Assembly: GCF_002312815.1 (NCBI RefSeq)
Contig: NZ_NKQJ01000005.1
Span: forward strand, 198,541-262,540
Length of the DNA stretch: 64,000 nt
DNA from: Agaribacterium haliotis
Lineage (GTDB): Bacteria > Pseudomonadota > Gammaproteobacteria > Pseudomonadales > Cellvibrionaceae
Direction of reading: 5' to 3'
Position numbers and translations under genes: made by a program. Under the pieces are notes generated by a model, which worked only from the letters and a program-made list of their open reading frames with translations, searched no databases and was not told where the DNA came from. This document shows positions 8,542 to 20,624 of this stretch, in pieces. Position 1 is the stretch's first letter; each line of letters begins with the position of its first letter.

Positions 8542-9591
8542 CTATTCGTGCAAACGAAACGCAACCCGGTACTCCCCCGGCGTCAGCCCCGTCCATTTTT
8601 TAAAACTGCGAAAAAACGCGCTCGGCTCATCAAAACCCAGGCGCTGGGCGATATCACTGTTGCTGAGCTCGGCATAACTTAAAAAGTGTTTGGCGGCCTC
8701 TAAGCGGCACTCGTCTTTAATTTTTTGATACGAACTGGCCTCACTCACAAGCTGGCGGCGCATGGTGGAAACGCTGATGCCGAGGCAACGCGCCACGTGC
8801 TCGGCGCTTGGAATAAGATGGTTGATATCGCGGTTGATAATACTGCGCACCTTGGCTTCCATACACAGGTGGGCGGGGTCTTCGGTGACTAAGTGATACG
8901 GCGCGCTGCGCAAAAACGCGTGCAAACTCTCTTGGTTTTGCACAATCGGACTTTGTAAAAAGCTGCTGTGATAACACAGGGCGTTGCTTTCCTGATTAAA
9001 ACGCAGCGTGTCGATGGCACCGGCGCCAAAGGCGAGCGGTTGTTTGAGCGTATCTTCATCAAAGCTGAGTTTTATATCCAGCGCTGGGATTTCTTTATCG
9101 ATCAACCACTCTGAGAAGCGGTGCCAGGTCAACAGCGATGTCAGCACCTCATCGGCGTCGCTCTTTTGCAGCTTAGCATCAAAGTCTTCCTGGCTGACGG
9201 CGCGACTGGGCACTAAATGAAGTGTTGTGCGCTCTCCCATCGGGCGAAGCTGATAGGTTGTATTCATGCCGCGGCATATCGCAGCAAAATCGTTGGCGCG
9301 GCGAATCGCCTGCTCAAGGCAACTGCATTGAAGCAGGGTCAGCGCCATCATGCGAAACGAGCCGAGCGGAACTTTGCCACCGACATTAAACAGGCCAAAC
9401 CATTCGTTCTGGGTGTCGAGAATAATTAAACGATACAGATCGCCGTAGGTTTTTGCGCGAAGCTCTTGCTGCAAGAGCTTCGCGCGACTGAAGCCGAGCT
9501 GCTGTAATACCAAGTCGATACGACAGCCCTGTTGCTCTGCCCTATTTAATAGTTGTTCGACATAGGCGACAGGCACCGAGCTTTCGGCCAT
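8542..9591 (-). CDS. AraC family transcriptional regulator with N-terminal ligand-binding-type domain
   Basis: A 349-residue regulator. The C-terminal third is an AraC double helix-turn-helix: VARCLGISVSTMRRQL is the first HTH, and SNSDIAQRLGFDEPSAFFRS with FKKWTGLTPGEYR is the second HTH and its closing signature. The N-terminal two-thirds resembles the arabinose-binding-like domain of the ArgR/OruR/VirF-type subgroup (VGGKVPLGSFRMMALTLLQC). It lies 230 bp upstream of the acyl-CoA dehydrogenase and fadD genes on the same strand, so control of fatty-acid catabolism is plausible but inferred. Its ATG shares one base with the TGA of the small membrane protein gene upstream. Confidence 0.88.
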   Translation of the reverse strand: MAESSVPVAYVEQLLNRAEQQGCRIDLVLQQLGFSRAKLLQQELRAKTYGDLYRLIILDTQNEWFGLFNVGGKVPLGSFRMMALTLLQCSCLEQAIRRANDFAAICRGMNTTYQLRPMGERTTLHLVPSRAVSQEDFDAKLQKSDADEVLTSLLTWHRFSEWLIDKEIPALDIKLSFDEDTLKQPLAFGAGAIDTLRFNQESNALCYHSSFLQSPIVQNQESLHAFLRSAPYHLVTEDPAHLCMEAKVRSIINRDINHLIPSAEHVARCLGISVSTMRRQLVSEASSYQKIKDECRLEAAKHFLSYAELSNSDIAQRLGFDEPSAFFRSFKKWTGLTPGEYRVAFRLHE

Positions 9592-9806
9592 CAGTCTTTC
9601 TCTTTATGTAATTTCCTGAGCACCAAGCCTAGCAATGCTGCCGCAGCAATAACAGCAGCAATCAAGACAAAGGTTAAAAAAAGGTAGGAAAAAAACTGCG
9701 CCTTACTGAGGCCAAAGCGCGTTAGCATCATCCACAAACCCACGCCACAAGCGATAAGCGCACCGTACATGCTGTGGCGTTTATTGAACTTAAAGTGAAC
9801 TTTCAT
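9591..9806 (-). CDS. Small hypothetical membrane protein (71 aa)
   Basis: The protein has a basic N-terminus (MKVHFKFNKRHSMYG) followed by two hydrophobic stretches, LIACGVGLWMML and FFSYLFLTFVLIAAVIAAAA, and ends in a charged tail LRKLHKEKD. It is therefore predicted to be a two-helix inner-membrane protein. I do not recognise the family. The frame opens 8 codons earlier, inside the upstream gene, but the internal ATG at 9806 sits 3 bp after that gene's stop and is the likelier start. Its TGA overlaps the AraC gene's ATG (TGATG), which suggests coupled translation. Confidence 0.6.
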   Translation of the reverse strand: MKVHFKFNKRHSMYGALIACGVGLWMMLTRFGLSKAQFFSYLFLTFVLIAAVIAAAALLGLVLRKLHKEKD

Positions 9807-9808
9807 AG

Positions 9809-10225
9809 TTATAGCCTGTCGTGAACCCACTCGAGCTGGCTGCGTTCAACATCTTCGCCGGGGCGATGCTCGCCCTGCTGCAACTCCCAGCTAAAACTGT
9901 GCTTGCCGTTAATTTCGGTTTCCAGGTGCACCACCGCACTGACCCAGTACATGCTTTTAAGCATGTGCTCAAACGATTCGAGCCAGCTGCTCCACTCGTA
10001 TTCAATGCCATCGTAACAGGCGCCAAAGGGGATCAAATAGCTGTCGTAACCCTCAACTAAACCCTGGCTGATCGGCTTGGAAAACATTTCCCGGTTTAGA
10101 TGCATAAATGCATCGAGATCAGGCAGGCCCTCGGTGACCGCACGATTGGTAAAACTGCGGCGGTCTAATTCCGGGGCGGCGCTTTGATCTTTGATATAAC
10201 CGTAAACGACGGATTCACGCTTCAT
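9809..10225 (-). CDS. Hypothetical protein (138 aa), unknown family
   Basis: A soluble acidic protein starting MKRESVVYGYIK and carrying conserved-looking aromatic segments such as EYEWSSWLESFEHML and SMYWVSAVVHLETEI. A TTG at 10237 is in frame, but GGAA at 10232-10235 is well spaced for the ATG at 10225, so that start is preferred. I cannot assign a function. There is no signal peptide or membrane segment. It sits between the lytic transglycosylase lipoprotein gene (12 bp upstream) and the small membrane protein gene (2 bp downstream), so the genes are probably co-transcribed. Confidence 0.6.
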   Translation of the reverse strand: MKRESVVYGYIKDQSAAPELDRRSFTNRAVTEGLPDLDAFMHLNREMFSKPISQGLVEGYDSYLIPFGACYDGIEYEWSSWLESFEHMLKSMYWVSAVVHLETEINGKHSFSWELQQGEHRPGEDVERSQLEWVHDRL

Positions 10226-10237
10226 AGATATTTCCAA

Positions 10238-13987
<3,750 letters not shown>

Positions 13988-14002
13988 GTTATTACTCCTG
14001 TA

Positions 14003-17000
14003 TTACACTGCCGCCAGTTCGGCAGCCTCCTCGACATCGACGGTCACCATACGGCTGACGCCGGCCTCCTGCATTGTTACTCCGAGTAGGTGCTGCGCTT
14101 TTTCCATCGCAATCTTATTGTGCGTAATATAAATAAACTGCACGTGCTCACTCATTGCCTCAACAATATTGGCGTAACGGCCGACATTGGCATCGTCGAG
14201 TGGCGCATCCACTTCGTCCAGCATACAGAACGGCGCTGGATTAAGCTGGAAGATTGAAAACACCAGGGCGATGGCGGTCAGCGCTTTTTCTCCACCGCTA
14301 AGCAGGTGGATCGTTGAGTTTTTCTTGCCCGGAGGCCTCGCCATAATAGCAATGCCCGTATCCAATAAATCTTCACCCGTGAGTTCGAGGTAGGCGTGAC
14401 CGCCACCAAAGAGCCTTGGGAAAAGGTTCTGCAAACCGCTATTGACCTGATCGTAGGTCTCTTTAAAGCGGGTGCGTGTTTCTTTATCAATTTTGCGAAT
14501 AGCGGCCTCAAGGGTTTCGAGTGCCTCACATAAATCGTCGTTTTGTTCATCGAGATAGAGTTTGCGCTCGCTCTCGGTTTTAAATTCATCAATGGCCGCA
14601 AGGTTGATCGCACCGAGCCTTTGAATACGATTGGCAATGGCCTGCAATTCTTGTTCAAGCGCCTCTTCGCTGTCGTCGTCTTCGATAGTCTCCAGGACCT
14701 CGTCGACATTGAGCTCTTGCTCTTCAAGCAACTGAGCGATGTTCTGTGCCTTTACTTCAAGGGTCTGCAGGTCGAGGCGGCTGCTCTCGAGCTTGCCGCG
14801 CTGCTCCGCTACTGACTTTTCGGCGCTGTCGCGCTGGCTCTCGGCATCACGCAGGGCCTGCTCCGTGCTCTCGAGCTCAAGGCGAGCCTCACTGAGCTTT
14901 TTCTCAAGACTGATTCGGCGCTCAAGCATATCTTCAAGCTCGAGCTGGTTTTCTTCTTCCGGGTTGGCCGCCTCTTCAAGCGCTTCGCGCAGTTGTTCAC
15001 GGCGCTCATCCATGCGCGAAATTTGCTCGTTCAGGCGCTGAATACCCGAGCGCATTGAATCGAGTTGAGCCTGCACGCTGCGCTGACGCATCGCCAGCTC
15101 GTGGCGTTTGTCTTGAGCCTGGCGGGCGCGCTGACGCGCACTGTCGAGACTGTTGCGAAGTTCATCGCGCCTGGCCAGCAAGCTTTCGCGCTCTTCGGTG
15201 TCATTTTCAATGGCGGCGATGGCCTCTTCGAGCAGGGCCCTGGCTTCGGCAAGATTTTCAGCTTCAAGTTCCAGCTGCTGTTTGATTTCTTGCAAATCTT
15301 GCTGCGCGCGCTGCTGGGCCTGTAGAGCTTTTTCAATTTTGCTTTTCTGCAAGTTGAGCTTATCGCGCAAATTATTGCTGTCGCGGCGCAACTGTTCCTG
15401 TTTGCGGCGCGCCTCTTCGGCCTGGCTTTCGGCCGAGCGCAGCTGCTCCTTTTGGCTGCTGCTTTGCTCGGCGAGTTCGGCAACATGCGCTTCGAGCTTG
15501 GCAATAGCCTGCTCGAGCGTTTTGATTTCGTTGGCGCGCGCAATCACACCGGCCTCGGCGTCACTTTGGCGCACGACGCGCAGCCAGTTGTTACTGAGCC
15601 AATAGCCGTCTTTGGTGATCAGGCTTTGCCCGGGGGCAAGCCCGGCGAGCTTGGCTTTGGCCTCTGTCAGATCTTCGGCGCAGAGAATGTTGTTTAGCTC
15701 GAGCGGCAGCGCGTAGGCACTGCTGACTTTTGCTGCGAGCGTGCCACTTTGTGTGTCACCGGCATCAATACGCGCGCTTACATCGAGGCTGTTGTCGAGC
15801 TCGGGTAAATTGGCGAGCAAAGTATCGAGCGCGCTGTCACTGCACACCGCTTGCAAAGCATTGCCGAGCACCACTTCAAGTGCGGTTTCCCAGCCGGCTT
15901 CAACGTCGAGATTTTCGGCCAAGCGCTGATCGGCGTCGAGTTGGTTCGTTTCGAGCCAGCTCTGGGCACCGTCGCCCTCTTTGCCGAGCGCCGCACCTTG
16001 CAATGCTTCGAGCGAGGCCAGGCGGCCCTTGCTGCTTTGTAGCTTGCTTAAGCTGTGATTGCGTTGTTCCGCCGTTTCTGCGTGTTTGTCTCTCAGTTCG
16101 GCAATGCGCTCGGCGAGCTCGCTACTTTGCTCGCTGCACTGCTCAATATCCATTTCGTATTCAGCCAGCTGCTCCTCTTGCAGCTTCAGCTCCTCGGTGT
16201 CGATGCCGTGATCGCTGTCAGCGCTTTCGGCATCGATCTTGTCTTTGCGGCTTAACAGGCGCTGTTGCACCTGCTCGAGATATTGAATACGGCTCTGCTG
16301 AACTTCAGCGGCCTGTTTGGGTTCGGCGGCGCGCTGATTAAAGTTATCCCAGTCCTGTTGCCACGCGTGCATAGCTTCTTCGCTCGATTGCAACGCGTCG
16401 TGGCTGAGCTCTTGATCCTCTTCGAGCATTTCTATCTCGGGGCTGATCTCGAGCAGCTCGCCCTGCCAGCCCTCGATTTTGGCCTGATCGAGGTTTAAAT
16501 GCTCTTGCGCGTCCTTGAGGTCGCGCTCGGTTTGCTCTAAGTCGACACGCAAGCTGCGCTCGCGTTCCTGGCGGTGCTTGATGCTCTGTTCGATGCGGGC
16601 GATATCGGCGCCGAGCGCATAAAACTTGCCCTGAACCTGGTTAAAGGCGTCGGACTTATCGCTGAAATCTGTGCGGTATTTTTCGATGGCCGAATCAAAT
16701 TTGACGCGCTGCGTAACAGAGGCCTCGACCGCCAGCTCGGACTCAGTGATGCGCTTGCGCAGCTCATCGCCCTGCTGTTTGAGTTTTTGATAACGCAGGC
16801 CCTGCAGTTTGGCGTTGTAACTGCGCTCATCTTGTTTAAAGACCGCGTATTTTTCAGCCGCTTTTGCCTGGCGCTCAAGGCGCACCAACTGTCGTTCGAG
16901 CTCATCGCGGATATCGGTCAAGCGCTCGAGGTTTTCATGTGTGCGGCGCATGCGGTTTTCGGTATCTTTGCGCCGCTCTTTGTATTTGGAAATGCCCGCC

Positions 17001-17500
17001 GCCTCTTCAATATAAACGCGCAGGTCTTCGGGTTTGGCTTCGATCAGGCGGCTGATCATGCCCTGTTCGATAATGGCGTAACTGCGCGGACCAAGGCCGG
17101 TACCGAGGAAAATATCAGTAATGTCGCGGCGGCGGCAGCGGTTGCCATTTAAATAATAGAGGTTCTGCCCGTCGCGCGTGACGCGGCGCTTAATACTGAT
17201 TTCGGCATAGCCTGCGTACTCGCCGGTGATGGTGCCGTCGCTGTTGTCAAAAACAAGCTCAATCGACGCCTGGCCGACGGGTTTGCGCGAGTTCGAGCCG
17301 TTAAAAATAACGTCGGTCATCGCTTCGCCGCGCAGGTTTTTTGCAGAGCTTTCACCCATCACCCAGCGCACGGCGTCAATAATATTAGATTTACCACAAC
17401 CGTTAGGGCCGACAACGGCGCACATGTTACTGGGTAAATTTACAGAGGTCGGGTCAACAAAGCTTTTGAAGCCCGCGAGTTTAATGGTCTTTAAACGCAT
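14003..17500 (-). CDS. smc: Chromosome partition protein SMC
   Basis: A 1165-residue SMC ATPase. The Walker A loop GPNGCGKSN is at residues 31-39. Two coiled-coil arms of roughly 300-350 residues each are rich in Glu, Gln, Arg and Leu. A globular hinge lies near residues 500-640. The C-terminal head has the signature motif LLSGGEKALTAIAL and Walker B with the D-loop (CMLDEVDAPLDDAN). SMC dimers compact and segregate chromosomes with ScpA and ScpB, which are not in this window. It is the first gene of the smc-zipA-ligA run. No strong Shine-Dalgarno precedes the ATG, but the head starts exactly as expected (MRLKTIKLAGFKSF). Confidence 0.97.
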   Translation of the reverse strand: MRLKTIKLAGFKSFVDPTSVNLPSNMCAVVGPNGCGKSNIIDAVRWVMGESSAKNLRGEAMTDVIFNGSNSRKPVGQASIELVFDNSDGTITGEYAGYAEISIKRRVTRDGQNLYYLNGNRCRRRDITDIFLGTGLGPRSYAIIEQGMISRLIEAKPEDLRVYIEEAAGISKYKERRKDTENRMRRTHENLERLTDIRDELERQLVRLERQAKAAEKYAVFKQDERSYNAKLQGLRYQKLKQQGDELRKRITESELAVEASVTQRVKFDSAIEKYRTDFSDKSDAFNQVQGKFYALGADIARIEQSIKHRQERERSLRVDLEQTERDLKDAQEHLNLDQAKIEGWQGELLEISPEIEMLEEDQELSHDALQSSEEAMHAWQQDWDNFNQRAAEPKQAAEVQQSRIQYLEQVQQRLLSRKDKIDAESADSDHGIDTEELKLQEEQLAEYEMDIEQCSEQSSELAERIAELRDKHAETAEQRNHSLSKLQSSKGRLASLEALQGAALGKEGDGAQSWLETNQLDADQRLAENLDVEAGWETALEVVLGNALQAVCSDSALDTLLANLPELDNSLDVSARIDAGDTQSGTLAAKVSSAYALPLELNNILCAEDLTEAKAKLAGLAPGQSLITKDGYWLSNNWLRVVRQSDAEAGVIARANEIKTLEQAIAKLEAHVAELAEQSSSQKEQLRSAESQAEEARRKQEQLRRDSNNLRDKLNLQKSKIEKALQAQQRAQQDLQEIKQQLELEAENLAEARALLEEAIAAIENDTEERESLLARRDELRNSLDSARQRARQAQDKRHELAMRQRSVQAQLDSMRSGIQRLNEQISRMDERREQLREALEEAANPEEENQLELEDMLERRISLEKKLSEARLELESTEQALRDAESQRDSAEKSVAEQRGKLESSRLDLQTLEVKAQNIAQLLEEQELNVDEVLETIEDDDSEEALEQELQAIANRIQRLGAINLAAIDEFKTESERKLYLDEQNDDLCEALETLEAAIRKIDKETRTRFKETYDQVNSGLQNLFPRLFGGGHAYLELTGEDLLDTGIAIMARPPGKKNSTIHLLSGGEKALTAIALVFSIFQLNPAPFCMLDEVDAPLDDANVGRYANIVEAMSEHVQFIYITHNKIAMEKAQHLLGVTMQEAGVSRMVTVDVEEAAELAAV

Positions 17501-17644
17501 AAAGCTGCTAAAAATTCCTGCTAGGGTCTATGCGCGGGCTGCTTATTGTATAAATCAACACCACTTTGCGCAGAAAGCAGGCCCGTTTGACCGCTTCCAT
17601 TCCAAGGGCCAGATTCTACACATTTCGATTAAAATTCCTAGCGA

Positions 17645-17669
17645 GCTAAAACGCGCCGCACTGCGGCGC
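17645..17669 (-). terminator. Probable intrinsic terminator after ccmI
   Basis: Read on the minus strand, a 7-bp GC-rich stem GCGCCGC/GCGGCGC (17653-17669) with a 3-nt loop is followed by GTTTTAG. It lies 5 bp beyond the ccmI stop and separates ccmHI from smc. The U tract is short, so efficiency is uncertain. Confidence 0.55.
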
Positions 17670-17674
17670 ATGCA

Positions 17675-18934
17675 TTAAGGCAGCTGCTCGTTAATTTCGA
17701 GTTCGACTGTGCTGGCTTTTTTACCGAGCACTATCGGCCCCTTGCTCGCCAACCAATCGCCACTTTGCGGCGAGGCGGTGCCACTTAGCGATACGCGAGC
17801 GAGTACTTCAAGCTGCGGGGCCGAGCTAATATCCATGCCCTGGGCCATCGCCGTATCCTTGTTAAGTTCAACCGTGGCCGGCAAATCGGAGACCTTAAGG
17901 CGCTGAATCGCCAGCGGCATTTTGGCGCCCTGCCAGGCGCGCGCGTAGACAAATACGGTTTCGTCGCCACTGAGCTCGGCGGCCTTGTCGCCGAGGCTGA
18001 GTTTAACGAGGATGCTGGCACCGGCTGCAGCCTTAGTGCTGGCGGTGGCACTGCTAGTTTTACTGGCACCGCTTTGGCCCAAAGCTGCCTGCGCGCGAAC
18101 AATGCCACGGCTGAGAACTTGAGCGCCCGAGGATTGGGGGTCGAGCTGTTTCACAGCGCTTTGCCAAAGATCAATGGCCTGCTGGTAGCGGCCCGACTGA
18201 AACGCGTCAATACCGGCAAGGCCCAGGGCCGAGGCGAGTTCCGGGTCGAGCTCAAGCGCTTTTTGAGTTTCGGCTCTAACCTCTGGGGTGATGGTATTGC
18301 CCGCTCGCATAAACAGAGACTGAGCGAGCTCGGCGTGCACACGAGCGGATTCTGGCGCAAGCTTTAACAGCTCTTTGTAGGCGCGTACGCTCAGCTCGTA
18401 GTTGCCGGCCGACGAAGCCGCCGAGCCGAGCATAAACCAAAGCTGCGGGCTCTCTGGGCGCTGCTTAAGTCGCTGCTGTAACTTGCTAAGCAGCTCTGTT
18501 TCGAGCTGCTTTGAGCCGCCGTGCGCGCCGTAGAGCGCCTCGCTAATTTCGGTAATTTGCCATTCGGGCTTGGCACCGAGCTGGTTGTAAAGCAGCAGCG
18601 CCGCAAGCGGCAGCGCCAGGCACAAACCGCCAAAAATGAGGCGGCTGCGCGAGCCATTGCTGACGGCTTGGTTCAGTGCGCCCTGTAAGGCCTGCTGCTC
18701 AAAGTCGCGCTCTAAGTCAGCGCTGAGATCGCGGTAGTCCTTTTCTGATATTTCCCCGGCCGCGAGCGCCTGCTTGAGCTCTTCACGGCGATCAAACTGC
18801 AAGGTTTGCTGCAGATCGATTTGCACATCCTCGCGCAAACCGCGCTTGAGCGCGCCGAGACGGCGAAAAAACGGCCACAGTAAAAAAGCCACGGCCAACA
18901 GAGAAAAAACAATAAATACCTGCCAAAAACCCAT
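17675..18934 (-). CDS. ccmI: c-type cytochrome biogenesis protein CcmI
   Basis: CcmI presents apocytochrome c to the haem ligation complex CcmF/CcmH. The 419-residue protein has two membrane helices: residues 4-23 (FWQVFIVFSLLAVAFLLWPF) and about 97-115 (LIFGGLCLALPLAALLL). Between them is the conserved cytoplasmic loop with REELKQALAAGEISEKDYRD. A periplasmic TPR domain follows (SPQLWFMLGSAASSAGNYEL and later repeats) and then a C-terminal beta-rich domain. It follows ccmH with a one-base TAATG overlap, so the two are co-translated. Confidence 0.92.
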   Translation of the reverse strand: MGFWQVFIVFSLLAVAFLLWPFFRRLGALKRGLREDVQIDLQQTLQFDRREELKQALAAGEISEKDYRDLSADLERDFEQQALQGALNQAVSNGSRSRLIFGGLCLALPLAALLLYNQLGAKPEWQITEISEALYGAHGGSKQLETELLSKLQQRLKQRPESPQLWFMLGSAASSAGNYELSVRAYKELLKLAPESARVHAELAQSLFMRAGNTITPEVRAETQKALELDPELASALGLAGIDAFQSGRYQQAIDLWQSAVKQLDPQSSGAQVLSRGIVRAQAALGQSGASKTSSATASTKAAAGASILVKLSLGDKAAELSGDETVFVYARAWQGAKMPLAIQRLKVSDLPATVELNKDTAMAQGMDISSAPQLEVLARVSLSGTASPQSGDWLASKGPIVLGKKASTVELEINEQLP

Positions 18935-19395
18935 TATTTTTCTCCGGTCTCTTGTTGTTCTTCATTTTGCTTGTCGTCGCCCTCTTGCTTGAGCCGCCGA
19001 CTGCGTTTCATTAAGGTCGCGACAAAGATCAGCGCGACAATAAAAAACAAGGCCGGCGGCCCCCACCACAACAGCGCGGTCTCTTTGCGCTTTGGCGGGT
19101 CGTAGAGCACAAAATCGCCGTAGCGACTAACCATAAGCTGCTTGATCTCTTCTTCGTTTTGCCCTTGCAGCACTTTCTCGGCAATAACGTCGAGCATGGT
19201 GATGGCAATTTCAGAGTTCGAGTCGGCCAGGTTTTGGTTCTGGCATTTGGGGCAGCGTAGGCTTTCGCTCAAATACTGGTAGGTCTCGCGCTGGTTGTCT
19301 GTGTCAAACTGATACAGCCCGGCGTTGCCGTCTTCGGCGTGAACATGGACGGAGCTTGCCGCGAGCAGCGCGCATAAAAAAAGAATATTCTTCAT
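18934..19395 (-). CDS. ccmH: Cytochrome c maturation protein CcmH
   Basis: A 153-residue thiol-redox protein that keeps the CXXCH cysteines of apocytochrome c reduced for haem attachment. It has an N-terminal signal (ILFLCALLAASSVHVHA), the family motif LRCPKCQNQNLADSNS with its C-x-x-C pair, and a C-terminal membrane anchor (WWGPPALFFIVALIFVATLM). The upstream flank is a tRNA gene region rather than the usual ccmG and ccmF, so the rest of the ccm operon must lie elsewhere. Transcription would need its own promoter in 19396-19540. Confidence 0.93.
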   Translation of the reverse strand: MKNILFLCALLAASSVHVHAEDGNAGLYQFDTDNQRETYQYLSESLRCPKCQNQNLADSNSEIAITMLDVIAEKVLQGQNEEEIKQLMVSRYGDFVLYDPPKRKETALLWWGPPALFFIVALIFVATLMKRSRRLKQEGDDKQNEEQQETGEK

Positions 19396-19539
19396 TGTTA
19401 AAGCCCGAGATTTGGTCGACGCATTATATACAGTACAAAGTCCTGTGCCACAGAAGCGTCAGTAACTGTGGTCTTTAGCACAAAGCCCAGCCACTTTGAC
19501 TGCAATACATACAACCGTAAGAAATTTTAAAAAAAAGTG

Positions 19540-19568
19540 TTGACCCACGACATTTTCGATATTAAATT
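19540..19568 (+). promoter_or_regulatory. Promoter of the tRNA-Val/tRNA-Asp unit
   Basis: TTGACC at 19540-19545 is a near-consensus -35 box. About 16-17 nt later comes the -10-like TTAAAT/TAAATT (19562-19568). An A/T-rich run GAAATTTTAAAAAAAAG lies immediately upstream, as in UP elements. The segment just before the tRNA (GCCGGCCTCTC) is GC-rich, as expected of a stringently controlled stable-RNA promoter. The exact start site is not determinable. Confidence 0.6.
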
Positions 19569-19579
19569 GCCGGCCTCTC

Positions 19580-19655
19580 GGGTGGTTAGCTCAGTTGGTA
19601 GAGCGGCGCCCTTACAAGGCGTAGGTCACAGGTTCGACTCCTGTACCACCCACCA
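19580..19655 (+). tRNA. tRNA-Val (anticodon TAC)
   Basis: A complete cloverleaf of 76 nt. Acceptor arms GGGTGGT and ACCACCC pair fully. The D arm is GCTC-AGTTGGTA-GAGC. The anticodon loop CTTACAA gives TAC. The T arm is ACAGG-TTCGACT-CCTGT, and the CCA end is encoded. It is the first gene of a two-tRNA unit. Confidence 0.97.
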
Positions 19656-19685
19656 CGCTTCATTCACGTTACGAATGACTACCGC

Positions 19686-19762
19686 GGTCCGGTAGTTCAG
19701 TTGGTTAGAATGCCGGCCTGTCACGCCGGAGGTCGAGGGTTCAAGTCCCTTCCGGATCGCCA
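19686..19762 (+). tRNA. tRNA-Asp (anticodon GTC)
   Basis: A complete cloverleaf of 77 nt. Acceptor arms GGTCCGG and CCGGATC pair with one G-U. The anticodon stem-loop CCGGC-CTGTCAC-GCCGG gives GTC. The T arm is GAGGG-TTCAAGT-CCCTT, with a G discriminator and encoded CCA. It lies 30 nt after tRNA-Val and shares its transcript. Confidence 0.97.
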
Positions 19763-19770
19763 TATGACAT

Positions 19771-19804
19771 AAAAAAACCCGCACAGCAATGTGCGGGTTT
19801 TTTT
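19771..19804 (+). terminator. Intrinsic terminator of the tRNA unit
   Basis: AAAAAAACCCGCAC (19771-19784) and GTGCGGGTTTTTTT (19791-19804) form a 14-bp stem around a 6-nt loop, with a strong GC core and a U tract. It starts 9 nt after the tRNA-Asp CCA. The A/T flanks would also let it work in the opposite direction. Confidence 0.93.
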
Positions 19805-20097
19805 ATACCCGCGTAAAATACATTAGTGCCACGGTCTATTAACGATGCGGTAAATCCAGGCAGTAGATATTTGCGTATAAGCACCGACATAGGCATTGTT
19901 ACCGAAACAGGCATTGTTTGTACGCTGCTCTATATATGCCCCATTAATAACTGCGGCTCATTAACTACGCCTCACAAACTATGCGCCCTATACAATCTTA
20001 AGCTTGCTACATTGCCTTACTACATTTACAGCAAACAAAATAAGCCTGCATACTCCGCCACGTAACTAACTAAAACCCTCTTCAGCGTTTAATTATT

Positions 20098-20556
20098 GTG
20101 TTTTTATTTCTTGCCCTCGCCGCCGCCATTGTTGCCCTACTCGCCGCTTACGCGACATATTTGCACTATCGCCTCTACCGGCGACAACAACAGGTTGATA
20201 AATTTAATGCAGAGCAGCAGGCGCTGGCACAAAAGAATATTGCCCGCATTCACAGTGATGTGAATTTTTTACTGAGCGCCTATCTCGACAAGCAGATAGA
20301 GCTGGCCGAGCTCAGCTTGCGCATCAATCACCTGCTCGACTGCTTAAGCCTGGATTCGCGCGCGCGCGATGCCTATGCAATATTTGATGAGATTGCCGGG
20401 CAAATAAAACATATCCCGACTCACGAAGACTGGAAAAAACTTTCCAAACAAGAGCGCCGCAAACACGAAGCGAACTTTGCCAAGCTCGAGCAGCAGTATA
20501 GCGATGTCGCCCGCGAGGCGGCGAAGAAGCTGAGCCTGGCTAAAGCCATTCACTGA
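20098..20556 (+). CDS. DUF2489 domain-containing membrane protein
   Basis: A 152-residue protein with one N-terminal membrane helix (FLFLALAAAIVALLAAYATYL) followed by a charged helical region and a C-terminal part with EDWKKLSKQERRKHE. This matches my recollection of DUF2489 proteins of gammaproteobacteria, which have no known function. The start codon is GTG. The 293 bp between it and the tRNA terminator contain only a 79-codon frame with no protein-like composition and are otherwise featureless to me. It converges with pyrD. Confidence 0.7.
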   Translation: MFLFLALAAAIVALLAAYATYLHYRLYRRQQQVDKFNAEQQALAQKNIARIHSDVNFLLSAYLDKQIELAELSLRINHLLDCLSLDSRARDAYAIFDEIAGQIKHIPTHEDWKKLSKQERRKHEANFAKLEQQYSDVAREAAKKLSLAKAIH

Positions 20557-20573
20557 GCAAGGTGTTGGATTGG

Positions 20574-20624
20574 GCCTGATTCCTAGGCCTAACTCTAACT
20601 AGGAGCCAGCCCCAGGAATCAGGC
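20574..20624. terminator. Perfect 11-bp inverted repeat between convergent genes, possible bidirectional terminator
   Basis: GCCTGATTCCT at 20574-20584 and AGGAATCAGGC at 20614-20624 are exact reverse complements around a 29-nt loop. An inner CCTAG (20582-20586) can alternatively pair with CTAGG (20599-20603). The right arm runs over the pyrD stop codon. There is no U tract, so a role in transcript 3'-end formation or protection is inferred from position only. Confidence 0.45.

Noticed and set aside
15730..16341. 203-codon frame opposite smc
   Set aside because: Arg/Cys/Ala-rich shadow of the coiled-coil coding strand, with no independent start signal. smc is certain.
19826..20065. 79-codon frame after the tRNA terminator
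   Set aside because: No ribosome site and composition unlike the neighbouring proteins. Treated as featureless intergenic DNA.
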